35,015 bases of DNA from positions 1 through 35,015 of the forward strand of contig CACYWT010000030.1 in assembly GCA_902778175.1 (NCBI GenBank). Reading direction: 5' to 3'. The translations under genes were made by a program, and so were the position numbers. This document shows positions 1 to 8,320 of the stretch, one piece after another. The notes under the pieces are model-generated. The model searched no databases, had not been told where the DNA came from, and saw only the letters and a list, made by a program, of their open reading frames with translations. Positions within the stretch are counted from its first letter, which is position 1. Each line of letters opens with the position of its first letter. This DNA comes from an uncultured Ruminococcus sp. (GTDB taxonomy: Bacteria > Bacillota > Clostridia > Oscillospirales > Acutalibacteraceae).

Positions 1-63
1 GTGGCAGGGTTTTCGCTTTGTATTATTCATTTTTAAGTTTTAAGCATTCATTATTCATTAATC
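1..63. repeat. 63-nt direct repeat, copy 1
   Basis: Bases 1-63 are repeated exactly at 269-331. The unit begins GTGGCAGGGTTTTCGC and runs into an AT-rich stretch of ATTCATTATTCATTAATC type. The first copy is followed at once by GTGTCAGGATTTTC (64-77), a variant of the unit's own beginning, so the region looks built from several degraded copies of one repeat. No open reading frame covers it. Short interspersed repeats of this AT-rich style are common between genes in Ruminococcus-like genomes (recollection, not tested here). Confidence 0.9.
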
Positions 64-243
64 GTGTCAGGATTTTCTAAATGAATACTGAAAACTTAAG
101 ACTTAAAAATTAATAATTGTTGAGTACTCAAAATTTCTTCGCTAAAACGTAGAAAACGACAATTAACAATTCAATAAAGAGGATAAATACGAGAGTTCGA
201 GTCCAACGGCAGCATACACAAAATATCTTTTTATACTCTGTTG

Positions 244-289
244 ACAAAGCGAAAATCCTGACACTGGGGTGGCAGGGTTTTCGCTTTGT
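244..289. repeat. Long near-perfect inverted repeat (hairpin)
   Basis: Two 21-nt arms (244-264 and 269-289) are complementary apart from one G-T type pair and one A/C mismatch, with a four-base TGGG loop. No clear T-run follows on either strand, so it is not a standard intrinsic terminator. It may be the end of a small non-autonomous element or a bidirectional transcript barrier; both readings are inference. Confidence 0.8.
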
Positions 290-331
290 ATTATTCATTT
301 TTAAGTTTTAAGCATTCATTATTCATTAATC
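269..331. repeat. 63-nt direct repeat, copy 2
   Basis: Exact second copy of bases 1-63. Its first 21 bases form the right arm of the hairpin at 244-289, so the repeat carries one half of an inverted repeat whose other half lies just upstream. The rest of 1-384 holds AT-rich sequence and the small remnant-like stretch 185-215. I see no gene in it. Confidence 0.9.
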
Positions 332-384
332 ATTAATTCTTCTTACAAGCGTACCGGAAATAATCGTGGAGGAGGCAGATACAG

Positions 385-780
385 ATGAAAAGTCTGGACG
401 GTTCTATACGCACAGGTGATGGTATTACTGTGCGCGGATTTTGTAAATTGATTTTTGATGAATACTTCCTTTTGATAAAATGGCCTTCAATCGTCGGCTA
501 TGAAGAAAAAGTTTTTTATACTGATCTGGAAACTATTTATCATTCGAGATTTTACGGAAGGGTTAAAATAGTGTACTATAAAAAAGATAAACAAGAAAGA
601 ATAAAACAAGAAAGTATCGTATTTCTGTCAACTTGTTCTGAACAAAAACAATTCTTTTTATCAAGTGAGGTACAGAATAAAATCAAACAGTATAATATAG
701 ATTTTATAGAGTATTCCATCAGGAATAAAAGCTATTCAAATATAGTTGAGAGAATAAAATTCTGGAGGTATTTCGGGTGA
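385..780 (+). CDS. Small hypothetical protein (131 aa)
   Basis: I do not recognise this protein. It is preceded by a strong ribosome binding site (GGAGGAGG at about 368-375) with good spacing to the ATG, which supports expression. The sequence has no signal peptide or clear membrane segment. It is rich in aromatic residues and Lys/Glu. The central part, with alternating hydrophobic strands followed by a Lys-rich turn, would suit a small beta-barrel fold such as a bacterial PH-like domain, but this is only a guess from the pattern. Base composition is more AT-rich than the riboflavin operon beside it, and it is the only gene in its neighbourhood on the plus strand, which fits an accessory gene. 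A terminator follows at 909-951. Confidence 0.65.
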   Translation: MKSLDGSIRTGDGITVRGFCKLIFDEYFLLIKWPSIVGYEEKVFYTDLETIYHSRFYGRVKIVYYKKDKQERIKQESIVFLSTCSEQKQFFLSSEVQNKIKQYNIDFIEYSIRNKSYSNIVERIKFWRYFG

Positions 781-908
781 CGAAAGCGAATTAAGGCATA
801 TTTACAAGCCCTGCGCCTGATATTCCATGCAAAACATAAACAATGCCGCTTATGCGCCTTGCGGTCGCTCTTTTTTCGGAAATCCGAGTTCTGTACCGGC
901 TCCAAATG

Positions 909-951
909 ATATCCGCCTGTCCACAGTAAAATGAACAGGCGGATATTTTTT
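909..951 (+). terminator. Intrinsic terminator
   Basis: A perfect 12-bp stem (909-920 with 935-946) with a 14-nt loop is followed on the plus strand by a run of T. On the minus strand no T-run follows, so it serves the small gene at 385-780. The interval 781-908 holds no gene that I can see. Confidence 0.75.
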
Positions 952-983
952 GCCGCACACGGTATAATATTACTTTTTTCGTT

Positions 984-1448
984 TTATGATATCTCGTTCA
1001 AAAGATTAACCATTTCTATTGCACCAAGAGCACAGTCATATCCCTTATTGCCTGCCTTTGTTCCGGCTCTCTCAATAGCCTGCTCTATATTTTCGGTAGT
1101 GATAACACCGAACATTACCGGGATCTCACTTTCGAGTGAAACTGATGCTATACCCTTCGATACCTCATTGCACACATAATCATAGTGGCTTGTGCTTCCT
1201 CTTATGACCGCGCCAAGACAGATAACAGCATCATATCTGCCGCTTTTTGCCATCTTCTTTGCAGCGAGCGGGATCTCAAATGCGCCCGGAACCCATGCAA
1301 CCTCGATATTGTCATCCTTTACGTCATGACGTACAAGTCCGTCAATAGCACCGCCTAAAAGCTTTGATGTGATGAATTCGTTGAATCTCGCTACAACTAT
1401 ACCGATCTTAATTTCCTTTGAAACAAGCTTGCCTTCATATGTTTTCAT
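984..1448 (-). CDS. ribH: 6,7-dimethyl-8-ribityllumazine synthase
   Basis: Lumazine synthase condenses 5-amino-6-ribitylamino-uracil with 3,4-dihydroxy-2-butanone 4-phosphate to give 6,7-dimethyl-8-ribityllumazine, the last intermediate before riboflavin. At 154 aa it has the usual length. Family landmarks are present in order: VARFNEFIT near the N-terminus (substrate pocket), [23 protein letters not shown] with the catalytic His in the STSHYDYV segment, and [15 protein letters not shown]. Members assemble into pentamers or 60-mer capsids in the cytoplasm (family knowledge). It is the last gene of the ribD-ribE-ribBA-ribH operon, 18 nt after ribBA, with an AGGAGG site before the ATG. Regulation is through the FMN riboswitch ahead of ribD. 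Confidence 0.97.
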   Translation of the reverse strand: MKTYEGKLVSKEIKIGIVVARFNEFITSKLLGGAIDGLVRHDVKDDNIEVAWVPGAFEIPLAAKKMAKSGRYDAVICLGAVIRGSTSHYDYVCNEVSKGIASVSLESEIPVMFGVITTENIEQAIERAGTKAGNKGYDCALGAIEMVNLLNEIS

Positions 1449-1466
1449 GATAATGACCTCCTGATT

Positions 1467-2669
1467 TTATTTCATTCCGAGAATGTGTCCCATTTTATCC
1501 TGCTTCGTGCGAAGATAAAAGCTGTCGTAAGGCGTGGGATCAATTCTTATTGGCAGACGCTCGGATATTTCTATACCAAATTCCGAAAGCTGATATACCT
1601 TGTCGGGATTGTTCGTCAGCAGTCTGAGCTGCTTCACTCCGAGATCACGGAGGATCTGCGCTCCGATATAGTATTCCCGTTCGTCCCCTGCAAATCCCAG
1701 AGCAATATTCGCCTGCAGGGTATCCATTCCCTGCTCCTGAAGTTCATACGCCCTTAGCTTATTGATAAGACCTATCCCCCTTCCTTCCTGACGCATATAA
1801 AGGAGGATCCCTCTGCCCTCCGCCTCGATCTGCTTCATTGCGGCCGCAAGCTGCTCTCCGCAGTCACAGCGCAGCGAACCAAAGGTATCGCCTGTCAGAC
1901 ATTCGCTGTGTACCCGGCACAGGACATTCATTCCGTCACCGATTTCTCCCTTTACAAGTGCAACATGATGCTCTCCGTTAAGTCGGTTTACATAACCGTA
2001 TGCCCTGAATTCACCGTATTTTGTCGGAAGTTTTGCTGCAGCTGCCCTTTCGACAAGCTTATCATGGCACTTCCTGTATTCCTGAAGTGCCTTTATCGAA
2101 GTAAAGCAGATACCGTATTTTTCCGCTAATTTCATAAGCTCGGGAGTACGCATCATTGTGCCGTCGTCACGCATTATCTCACAGCAAAGCCCTGCCTGCT
2201 TCAATCCTGCCAGACGACAGAAATCAACAGTTGCTTCCGTGTGACCGTTTCTTTCAAGCACTCCGTTCTTCTTTGCAAGAAGAGGGAACATATGCCCCGG
2301 TCTGCGGAAATCCTGCGGCTTTGCGTCATCATCTACAAATTTAATTGCTGTTATAGATCGCTCCGCTGCTGAGATTCCTGTAGTAGTATCAACATGGTCG
2401 ATCGAAACAGTAAAGGCTGTTTCGTGATTGTCGGTATTTTTGCTTACCATCTGGGGAAGCTGGAGCCTGTCCGCAAATTCCTCCGACATGGGCATACAAA
2501 TCAGACCCTTGCCGTGTGTCGCCATAAAATTGATATTTTCCGTTGTCGCAAATTGTGCGGCACAGATGAAATCACCCTCATTTTCCCTGTCAGGATCGTC
2601 CGTAACAAGGATTATCTTTCCCCTGCGAAGCTCCTCTAAAGCTTCTTCCACAGTATTAATGCCTGCCAT
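1467..2669 (-). CDS. ribBA: Bifunctional DHBP synthase / GTP cyclohydrolase II
   Basis: This fusion supplies both starting branches of riboflavin synthesis. The N-terminal half (about 1-200) is 3,4-dihydroxy-2-butanone 4-phosphate synthase, with the acidic [11 protein letters not shown] motif at about 24-34 and the HTEATVD segment. The C-terminal half is GTP cyclohydrolase II, with the zinc-binding cysteines in [17 protein letters not shown] and the RQEGRGIGL motif that contacts the phosphates. The 400-aa length is normal for RibBA. Both halves appear complete and no key residue is obviously missing. Its ATG lies one base after the ribE stop, and the ribosome binding site GGAGGG sits inside the end of ribE, so the two are probably translationally coupled. 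Confidence 0.97.
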   Translation of the reverse strand: MAGINTVEEALEELRRGKIILVTDDPDRENEGDFICAAQFATTENINFMATHGKGLICMPMSEEFADRLQLPQMVSKNTDNHETAFTVSIDHVDTTTGISAAERSITAIKFVDDDAKPQDFRRPGHMFPLLAKKNGVLERNGHTEATVDFCRLAGLKQAGLCCEIMRDDGTMMRTPELMKLAEKYGICFTSIKALQEYRKCHDKLVERAAAAKLPTKYGEFRAYGYVNRLNGEHHVALVKGEIGDGMNVLCRVHSECLTGDTFGSLRCDCGEQLAAAMKQIEAEGRGILLYMRQEGRGIGLINKLRAYELQEQGMDTLQANIALGFAGDEREYYIGAQILRDLGVKQLRLLTNNPDKVYQLSEFGIEISERLPIRIDPTPYDSFYLRTKQDKMGHILGMK

Positions 2670-2670
2670 A

Positions 2671-3333
2671 TTATCCCTCCGTCATAAAGCCGTTTCTCAT
2701 CAGAAAATCTCTGCTGATGCGGCTTTCATTTTTTTGCGTTCCGCTTTGTCCGCCTGTCAGTTTTTCGACATATTTGGCGATGATATCATTTTCAAGATTT
2801 ACGGTATCGCCCGTCTTCTTATTTCCGAGTATCGTATGCCTCGCCGTATGCGGTATGACAGAAACGGAAAAATCCTCCCTGCCGACCCTTGCAACCGTAA
2901 GGCTGATACCGTCAACAGCTATCGAACCCTTTTCTACGATATACCTCATAAGACTGCTGTCGGCACTGACCGTGTACCATATCGCGTTATCGTCCCTGCG
3001 GATATCGGTTATTGTTCCTGTTCCGTCTATATGACCCGAAACAATATGTCCGCCGAAACGTCCGTCTGCTGCCATAGCCCTTTCAAGATTTACAGCTGTA
3101 CCCGATACTGCACTTTTCAGAGAAGAACGATCAAGCGTTTCATGCATTACATCAGCAGAAAAGCTGCTGTCTGACAAAGCCGTAACCGTCAGACATACTC
3201 CGTTTACAGCTATGCTGTCCCCAAGCTTAGTACCCTCAAGTACTTTTTTTGCATAGACTGTCAGAACTGCAGAATTAATGCCCTTTCTCACAGAAGCGAC
3301 GGTCCCGGTTTCTTCAACTATTCCCGTGAACAT
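2671..3333 (-). CDS. ribE: Riboflavin synthase, alpha chain
   Basis: Riboflavin synthase dismutates two molecules of 6,7-dimethyl-8-ribityllumazine into riboflavin and the pyrimidine precursor. The 220-aa protein starts with the typical [10 protein letters not shown] and carries two lumazine-binding repeats: the first with [11 protein letters not shown] and the second with [24 protein letters not shown] lies at the repeat junction. An upstream in-frame start at 3369 would add 12 residues, but the family's conserved N-terminus and the GCGAGG site ahead of 3333 favour the shorter form. With this start it overlaps the ribD end by 20 bases. The C-terminus is somewhat longer than the family core and Asn/Arg-rich. 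Confidence 0.95.
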   Translation of the reverse strand: MFTGIVEETGTVASVRKGINSAVLTVYAKKVLEGTKLGDSIAVNGVCLTVTALSDSSFSADVMHETLDRSSLKSAVSGTAVNLERAMAADGRFGGHIVSGHIDGTGTITDIRRDDNAIWYTVSADSSLMRYIVEKGSIAVDGISLTVARVGREDFSVSVIPHTARHTILGNKKTGDTVNLENDIIAKYVEKLTGGQSGTQKNESRISRDFLMRNGFMTEG

Positions 3334-4420
3334 TTCCGATAACCTCGCTTTCGATAAGAATATCCTCACCGATCATACGCACTGCCTGAGTGTGCAGCTT
3401 CACAGCTTCATCGGGAGAAGGAAAACCTTTGCCGCCTATCGGAGTTTTTGACCCGATACCGCCAAGAAGCTTCGGTGCAATATATGTATATACCTTATTA
3501 ACAAGTCCCTCGCTGAGCATAGCCCAGTTGAGCGTTGCTCCTCCCTCGACAAGAACGCTGTCAATACCTCGTCTGCCAAGCTCCGTCATCAGTTCCGGAA
3601 GGTCGGTATGACCATTTCTTTCCTCAGTGACAATTATTTCGCACCCTGCGTCAAGGTATGCTTTATGCTTTCTTTCATCTTTACAGCAGCAGACGATCAT
3701 AAGCGGTATATCACGCGCTGATTTCACAAGTTTTGAATCCGCGGAAAGGGCAAGATGCGTATCGCATACTATCCTGACAGGATCTCTGCCGTTTTCGATA
3801 CGGCAATTAAGCATAGGATCGTCAGCTTTTGCAGTACCGATACCTATCATTATCGCTGAATACTTTTTTCTGAGATAATGCACATCATTTCTCGCCGCTT
3901 CGCCGGTTATCCATTTTGATTTTCCTGTATATGCTGCGATCTTACCGTCGGCGGTCATTGCATATTTCAATGCGGCAAAGGGCTTTTTTTTCGTAATATA
4001 ATGCAGAAAGATCTCATTAAGGCTGTCACACTCATCACGCAGGATATTTTCCCTTACCTCTATCCCCTTTGAACGAAGAATTTCAACGCCCTTTCCTGCA
4101 ACAAGAGGATTCGGGTCCGGAGAACCCACAAATACCCTCTTTATCCCGGCTTCGATCAATGCGTCCGTACAGGGCGGCTGCTTCCCGAAATGACAGCATG
4201 GTTCAAGAGTTACATAGATATCTGCTCCATGCGGAGATTCGGTACAATGTGCAAGAGCCTCCCTTTCGGCATGGGGGCAGCCGTATTTAGTATGCCAGCC
4301 CTCACCGATTATTCTGCCGTTTTTAACGATCACCGCCCCGACCATCGGATTCGGAGATACAAAACCGCAGCCTTGCTTTGCAAGATCAAGTGCATACCTC
4401 ATATATTCTTCATCTGTCAT
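3314..4420 (-). CDS. ribD: Bifunctional diaminohydroxyphosphoribosylaminopyrimidine deaminase / reductase
   Basis: RibD deaminates and then reduces the pyrimidine product of GTP cyclohydrolase II. The N-terminal deaminase (about 1-145) has the zinc motif HAEREAL followed by TLEPCCHFGKQPPC, the typical HAE/PCxxxGxxPPC arrangement. The C-terminal reductase begins near KPFAALKYAMTADGKIA and ends with the VEGGATLNWAML segment. At 368 aa it has the usual length. The ATG at 4420 is chosen over a TTG at 4435 because GGTGAT lies at correct spacing before it. It is the first gene of the riboflavin operon, just downstream of the FMN riboswitch and its terminator. Confidence 0.96.
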   Translation of the reverse strand: MTDEEYMRYALDLAKQGCGFVSPNPMVGAVIVKNGRIIGEGWHTKYGCPHAEREALAHCTESPHGADIYVTLEPCCHFGKQPPCTDALIEAGIKRVFVGSPDPNPLVAGKGVEILRSKGIEVRENILRDECDSLNEIFLHYITKKKPFAALKYAMTADGKIAAYTGKSKWITGEAARNDVHYLRKKYSAIMIGIGTAKADDPMLNCRIENGRDPVRIVCDTHLALSADSKLVKSARDIPLMIVCCCKDERKHKAYLDAGCEIIVTEERNGHTDLPELMTELGRRGIDSVLVEGGATLNWAMLSEGLVNKVYTYIAPKLLGGIGSKTPIGGKGFPSPDEAVKLHTQAVRMIGEDILIESEVIGNVHGNS

Positions 4421-4437
4421 AATATCACCACACAAAC

Positions 4438-4464
4438 AAAAAATGCTCCGGTCTTACACGGAGC
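4438..4464 (-). terminator. Riboswitch-controlled intrinsic terminator
   Basis: On the minus strand a GCTCCG/CGGAGC stem (4459-4464 with 4445-4450) and an 8-nt loop are followed by a run of six T, directly ahead of ribD. Between it and the riboswitch lie the sequences AATCCGACGG (4480-4489) and CCGGATT (4501-4507), which can pair with each other and might form an alternative structure. Ligand-induced termination is the usual mechanism for FMN riboswitches in this phylum. Confidence 0.75.
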
Positions 4465-4524
4465 TTTGAAAATCTGCTGAATCCGACGGATCAGATCGAC
4501 CCGGATTATCCTGAAATCGGTTTT

Positions 4525-4651
4525 CTTCTCTCATCCAGACTATGGAAATACAATAGCTGTTTCCTTACTGTCGGCTCCGGAATCTCACCGGATCGTGCCA
4601 AAGGCTTGCGGGCTTTACCGCCGGTAGGGATTTTCACCCTGCCCCGAAGAT
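4525..4651 (-). promoter_or_regulatory. FMN riboswitch (RFN element)
   Basis: Read on the minus strand, the segment contains the hallmark blocks of the RFN element in order: ATCTTCGGGGCAGGGTGAAA, CCCTACCGGCGGTAAAGCCC, GGTGAGATTCCGGAGCCGACAGT and the closing TAGTCTGGATGAGAGAAG. These correspond to the six-helix FMN aptamer. It precedes ribD and a terminator, so binding of FMN should reduce readthrough into the riboflavin operon (established mechanism for this RNA class). Confidence 0.97.
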
Positions 4652-4669
4652 ATTATTATTTCTTTTTCA

Positions 4670-4698
4670 ATTATACAACAGTCACTATACTTTGTCAA
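4670..4698 (-). promoter_or_regulatory. Sigma-A type promoter of the riboflavin operon
   Basis: On the minus strand a perfect -35 TTGACA (4693-4698) and a perfect -10 TATAAT (4670-4675) are separated by 17 bases. Transcription would begin just ahead of the FMN riboswitch. Confidence 0.9.
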
Positions 4699-4734
4699 CT
4701 CATGCTTGTGAAGAAAAAACCTGTTGTTAAAAAG

Positions 4735-5664
4735 TTACCGGGAAACTGATCGCTCTGAGCACCCCTGTATTATATCTTTCTCTTTCAGAGCATGATTTAT
4801 ACGATTCAGCACCCTGCGCTTGTCACAGCTCCACAAGGGCGCTATAAGCTTATCTTTGCTTCCGTCTCCCGTCAGACGGTGTATTACCATTTGCTCCGGC
4901 AAAACGGATATGATATCACATACAAGATCAATATATTCCTCCTCACTGAGCGCGGAAAACTCTCCCCTGCTGTACATTTCAGCAAGTACAGTGCCGCTGA
5001 GTATATGCATAAGCTGCAGCTTTATCCCGTCACTGCCGCAGTCCGCGATATGTTTAGCAGTATTGATCATATCCTCCCTGTCCTCTCCCGGAAGTCCGAT
5101 TATCATATGCGTTATGACCTTTGCACCGACTTCATGCAGACGCTTTACCGCTGTATCATACTGCTTTGTAGGATAACACCTGTTTATGATCCTTGCCGTT
5201 TCATCATCAGACGTCTGTAATCCAAGCTCTACCCACACAGGCTTTATTTTTGCAAGACTGCCTATAAGTTCTGTCTTTTCCGCTTCAAGACAATCGGGTC
5301 GAGTTGCAATGTCAAGCACCGCAATATCATCTCGTCTGATAACAGGCTCAAATAATTCCCGGAGCCTGCCGACAGGCGCATATGTATTCGTAAACGACTG
5401 AAAATATGCAATATACCTGTTTCCGTTATATTTGTCGGATATCATCTTTCTTGCAAATTCTATCTGATCGTTCACTCCGGAACATACCGGCGCTGAAAAA
5501 TCTCCCGATCCGTCGGCACTGCAGAATATACAGCCGCCGTATGAAAGTCTTCCGTCACGGTTCGGACAGGTCATGCCACCGTCAAGAGAAAGCTTGTAAA
5601 GCTTCTCTCCGAAGGTCTGTTTAAGATAATGATCGAGTGAATGATATCTTCTGCCGCTCCACAT
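4735..5664 (-). CDS. YhcC-like radical SAM protein (TIGR01212 type)
   Basis: A 309-aa member of the YhcC-like radical SAM proteins, which bind a 4Fe-4S cluster and cleave S-adenosylmethionine. The N-terminus GRRYHSLDHYLKQTFGEKLYKLSLDGG is characteristic, and the cluster cysteines lie in CPNRDGRLSYGGCIFC, a Cys-x11-Cys-x2-Cys spacing that is typical of this group rather than the classical CxxxCxxC. Downstream landmarks include the GLQT and HMIIGLPGE motifs, the latter a known strand of the radical SAM barrel. The exact substrate of the family is not established as far as I know; it is distantly related to the Elp3 group. A ribosome binding site (GGAGAGGGG) precedes the ATG. It lies just past the rubredoxin terminator, so it may depend on readthrough or its own weak promoter. 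Confidence 0.88.
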   Translation of the reverse strand: MWSGRRYHSLDHYLKQTFGEKLYKLSLDGGMTCPNRDGRLSYGGCIFCSADGSGDFSAPVCSGVNDQIEFARKMISDKYNGNRYIAYFQSFTNTYAPVGRLRELFEPVIRRDDIAVLDIATRPDCLEAEKTELIGSLAKIKPVWVELGLQTSDDETARIINRCYPTKQYDTAVKRLHEVGAKVITHMIIGLPGEDREDMINTAKHIADCGSDGIKLQLMHILSGTVLAEMYSRGEFSALSEEEYIDLVCDIISVLPEQMVIHRLTGDGSKDKLIAPLWSCDKRRVLNRINHALKEKDIIQGCSERSVSR

Positions 5665-5681
5665 ATAATACCCCTCTCCGG

Positions 5682-5713
5682 AAAAAATCGGCAGCAGAAC
5701 CGATCTGCTGCCG
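5682..5713 (-). terminator. Intrinsic terminator after the rubredoxin gene
   Basis: A perfect 10-bp GC-rich stem (5704-5713 with 5689-5698) with a 5-nt loop is followed on the minus strand by a T-run. It begins just after the rubredoxin stop codon. Confidence 0.9.
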
Positions 5714-5718
5714 AAATC

Positions 5719-5877
5719 TTACTCCTTGGAAAATTCTTCCTTGCCTACTCCGCAAAGAGGACATGCCCAATCCTCAGGAAGATCCTCAAATGATGTACCC
5801 GGCTCAATATCATTTGCCGGATCGCCCTCGGAAGGATCATACACATAGCCGCACACATTACATACATACTTTGACAT
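5719..5877 (-). CDS. Rubredoxin
   Basis: A 52-aa protein with the two iron-binding CxxCG pairs of rubredoxin: [12 protein letters not shown] near the N-terminus and [13 protein letters not shown] near the C-terminus. The intervening sequence [11 protein letters not shown] is the standard rubredoxin core. The single iron bound by four Cys carries electrons in oxygen and peroxide detoxification in anaerobes, for example to rubrerythrin or flavodiiron proteins (family knowledge; no such partner is in this window). An AGGAGG site precedes the ATG, a consensus promoter lies at 5920-5948, and a strong terminator follows, so it is a single-gene unit. Confidence 0.97.
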   Translation of the reverse strand: MSKYVCNVCGYVYDPSEGDPANDIEPGTSFEDLPEDWACPLCGVGKEEFSKE

Positions 5878-5919
5878 TATTACTAACCTCCTCAGCGTTA
5901 TCGCCGTATTTTTATACTA

Positions 5920-5948
5920 ATTATACAATAAGCATATACTCTTGTCAA
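5920..5948 (-). promoter_or_regulatory. Consensus sigma-A promoter of the rubredoxin gene
   Basis: On the minus strand TTGACA (5943-5948) and TATAAT (5920-5925) are separated by 17 bases. Both boxes are perfect matches, which suggests strong constitutive expression. Confidence 0.9.
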
Positions 5949-6040
5949 CATATAATTAACGCATAATATGCTTTCCTCAGATATTTTTTATCAGTGTATA
6001 AATGCTTCTGCCCCGTCAATAATATGACCGGGTGATTATT

Positions 6041-6223
6041 ATGACAATGATATTCTGTAGCGAAAACTGTATCTATCAGGAGGACGGTCAGTGCCGTCTT
6101 GAATGTGCTGCCGCTGTGAATGATCAAAGCGGAAACGGCTGTATGCACAGGATCACTCCTGCAGAACTGAACAATGCGATCAGAGCGCCGCAACAGCATC
6201 CCTTATCGTCCGGACGCCAATGA
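6041..6223 (+). CDS. Small cysteine-rich protein (60 aa)
   Basis: A short protein beginning MTMIFCSENCIYQEDGQCRL, with five Cys: CSENC, QC, EC and a later GC. The pattern C-x3-C-x7-C-x3-C plus a distal Cys resembles small clostridial zinc-binding-like proteins that databases sometimes mislabel as a hydroxymyristoyl-ACP dehydratase. This link is from memory and untested. The ATG at 6041 is chosen over a GTG at 6032 because CGGGTGAT lies at good spacing ahead of it. The last 15 residues run antisense into the 3' end of radA (44-base overlap, convergent), and that tail looks unconstrained. No signal peptide is visible. Function unknown. Confidence 0.55.
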   Translation: MTMIFCSENCIYQEDGQCRLECAAAVNDQSGNGCMHRITPAELNNAIRAPQQHPLSSGRQ

Positions 6224-7547
6224 CGCTTATATCCAGATCCTCCGGAATAGTAAGCCCTTTCAGATTATGATACGGCATTATGCATTTCGTGAATCCGAGT
6301 CTTGCTGCCTCAGTCACACGCTGCGACGCCCTGTTTACAGCGCGTATCTCACCTGTCAGACCAATTTCTCCGAAGGCAAGGACATCTTCGGGAACAACTA
6401 TATCCTTCAGGCTGCTGACAAGAGCAAGAGCAACGGCAAGATCAGTCGCAGGCTCGTCCAGTCTGAGTCCTCCGACAACATTCACATATGCGTCAAGGCT
6501 CGAGAAGTAATAGCCGCAGCGCTTTTCCAGCACCGCAAGAAGCATCGACATACGGTTGTAATCAAAGCCTGTTGACATTCTTCTTGCATTTCCGTAGCCT
6601 GAATTTGTCACAAGTCCCTGTATCTCCGCAAGTATCGGGCGGCTGCCCTCCATCGGACAGGCAACACAGGTCCCGCTGACGTTTTTCGGTCTGCCCGAAA
6701 GCAGCATCAGCGAAGGATTCTCCACCTCGGTAAGTCCGCAGTCCCCCATCTGGAATACTCCGATCTCATTGGTGGAGCCGTATCTGTTCTTGACAGCGCG
6801 AAGTATCCTGTAGGACATCTGCTTGTCGCCCTCAAAATAGAGAACAGCGTCAACTATATGCTCAAGCACCTTCGGTCCTGCGATCGCTCCGTCCTTATTG
6901 ACATGACCGACTATTATGCATGGGATATCCAGCGATTTTGATGTGCGCAGCAGGATATTCGTACATTCCCTGACCTGAGTAACGCTGCCGGGCGACGAGC
7001 TCAGCTCCTTGAAATTCATGGTCTGTATCGAATCAACCATTACCATATCGGGCTTTTCCGTCTGTATCTGATTTGCGACTATCTCAACATCGGTTTCTGT
7101 CATCACATACAAGGATTCACAGTTTACGCCAAGACGGGAGGCACGGAGCTTTATCTGACGCTTTGATTCCTCACCGGAAATATATAATATCTTGAGCTGT
7201 TTTCCGAGATTAGCGCAGATCTGCAGAAGGATAGTCGATTTTCCTATACCGGGATCGCCGCCGAGAAGAACAAGCGAACCTTTGACTATCCCTCCGCCGA
7301 GTACTCTGTCAAGCTCTCCGGATCCGGTATGGTATCTTTCCTCGTCCTCGGTAGTGATCTCAGTTATCGGTACCGGAACAGCCGAAGCCCTTGTCTTTGC
7401 AGGTGCCGACAGCTTTCCGCGAATAGCCTCCCGTATTTCCTCAGTCATGGTATTCCATTCACCGCATCCGGGGCATTTCCCGAACCATTTTGCGCTCTCA
7501 TGACCGCATTGTGTGCATACATACATTGATTTTACTTTATCAGCCAT
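6180..7547 (-). CDS. radA: DNA repair protein RadA (Sms)
   Basis: RadA is a RecA-related ATPase and helicase that promotes branch migration during recombination and repair. The 455-aa protein has the N-terminal four-Cys zinc finger (CTQCGHESAKWFGKCPGCG), a RecA-like ATPase with Walker A GGDPGIGKST and Walker B-like MVMVDSIQT, the RadA-specific KNRxG motif, and a C-terminal Lon-protease-like domain. The signature KNRFG reads KNRYG here, a conservative change. The start has a GAAGGGA site. It overlaps the end of the upstream amidase gene by 8 bases, so the two are probably one transcript. Its 3' end overlaps a small convergent gene. Confidence 0.97.
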   Translation of the reverse strand: MADKVKSMYVCTQCGHESAKWFGKCPGCGEWNTMTEEIREAIRGKLSAPAKTRASAVPVPITEITTEDEERYHTGSGELDRVLGGGIVKGSLVLLGGDPGIGKSTILLQICANLGKQLKILYISGEESKRQIKLRASRLGVNCESLYVMTETDVEIVANQIQTEKPDMVMVDSIQTMNFKELSSSPGSVTQVRECTNILLRTSKSLDIPCIIVGHVNKDGAIAGPKVLEHIVDAVLYFEGDKQMSYRILRAVKNRYGSTNEIGVFQMGDCGLTEVENPSLMLLSGRPKNVSGTCVACPMEGSRPILAEIQGLVTNSGYGNARRMSTGFDYNRMSMLLAVLEKRCGYYFSSLDAYVNVVGGLRLDEPATDLAVALALVSSLKDIVVPEDVLAFGEIGLTGEIRAVNRASQRVTEAARLGFTKCIMPYHNLKGLTIPEDLDISVIGVRTIRDAVAAL

Positions 7548-8265
7548 TTTTGTTTATCCCTTCCGTCTGCGCATACTGCATAAATCCGCACATTACCGCA
7601 AACGCCATTTCTTTCTGATATTTTTCCGTACCGAGCTTTTGCGCCTCCTGCGGATTGGAGAGAAAACCACATTCAACGATAACTGCCGGCACCCTTGCAT
7701 TTTTCAGCAGGTAGATACTGCCGCTGTCCTTTTTCAGTTCACGCTTGTTATCAGGCTGCAAAAGTCCAGTTACGGAACGGCGCACCGATTCCGCGAGCCT
7801 TTCACTTTTTTCGTTATTTCCGGAATAGAATATCTGTGTGCCGCTGTATTTGCTTTGCTCAAACTTATTCTGATGAATACTTATCAGTATATTTCTTTCA
7901 CTTCCGTTTACAAGCTCCGCCCTGTTCTTCATATCCGAAACTTTTTTCTCACGGACGGTTTTTGCACCGGCGTCATAAACCGAAATATCCTCATCTCTTG
8001 TCATTACGACATTATACCCGGCAGCGCCGAGCATATCCCTCAGATACAGCGACACCGACAGATTGATATCCTTTTCAAGCAGACCGTTATCCTGCGCGCC
8101 TCCGTCCTCGCCGCCGTGTCCAGGGTCGATTATCACCGTTACATCAGGCGCGCCTCCGCTCGCAGGAACAGCCTCATCGCTTACGGAGGCAAATATCAGT
8201 CCCCCGAAAAGGAACACACCGATAAGCGCCGCCGAATATATAAGATATACCCTCAGTTTTTCCAC
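7540..8265 (-). CDS. N-acetylmuramoyl-L-alanine amidase (CwlD-like)
   Basis: A zinc amidase of the Amidase_3 family that cuts the bond between N-acetylmuramic acid and L-alanine in peptidoglycan. The 241-aa protein starts with a short cytoplasmic end and one membrane segment (about 5-28), which may be an uncleaved anchor. The catalytic domain then has the first zinc His/Glu region IDPGHGGEDGGA, the second His in ISIHQNKF, and the catalytic Glu in VECGFLSNPQEA. Size and layout match CwlD, the amidase that makes muramic lactam in the spore cortex, but a vegetative role is possible because no sporulation context is seen here. It uses a GTG start preceded by GGGAGGGTG. The gene is coupled to radA. 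Confidence 0.9.
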   Translation of the reverse strand: MEKLRVYLIYSAALIGVFLFGGLIFASVSDEAVPASGGAPDVTVIIDPGHGGEDGGAQDNGLLEKDINLSVSLYLRDMLGAAGYNVVMTRDEDISVYDAGAKTVREKKVSDMKNRAELVNGSERNILISIHQNKFEQSKYSGTQIFYSGNNEKSERLAESVRRSVTGLLQPDNKRELKKDSGSIYLLKNARVPAVIVECGFLSNPQEAQKLGTEKYQKEMAFAVMCGFMQYAQTEGINKNG

Positions 8266-8320
8266 ACTTTCACACCCTCCCGTAATATACCTATGACGGG
8301 AGAAACAGAAAAATGTACAT

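Noticed and set aside
186-215. GAGTTCGAGTCC followed by GGCAGCA, resembling the 3' end of a tRNA
   Set aside because: The bases on either side of TTCGAGT cannot form a 5-bp T-stem, and no acceptor, D or anticodon arm is found upstream.
931-1179. Open frame on the plus strand over ribH
   Set aside because: It is the antisense shadow of a well conserved gene and lacks a ribosome binding site.
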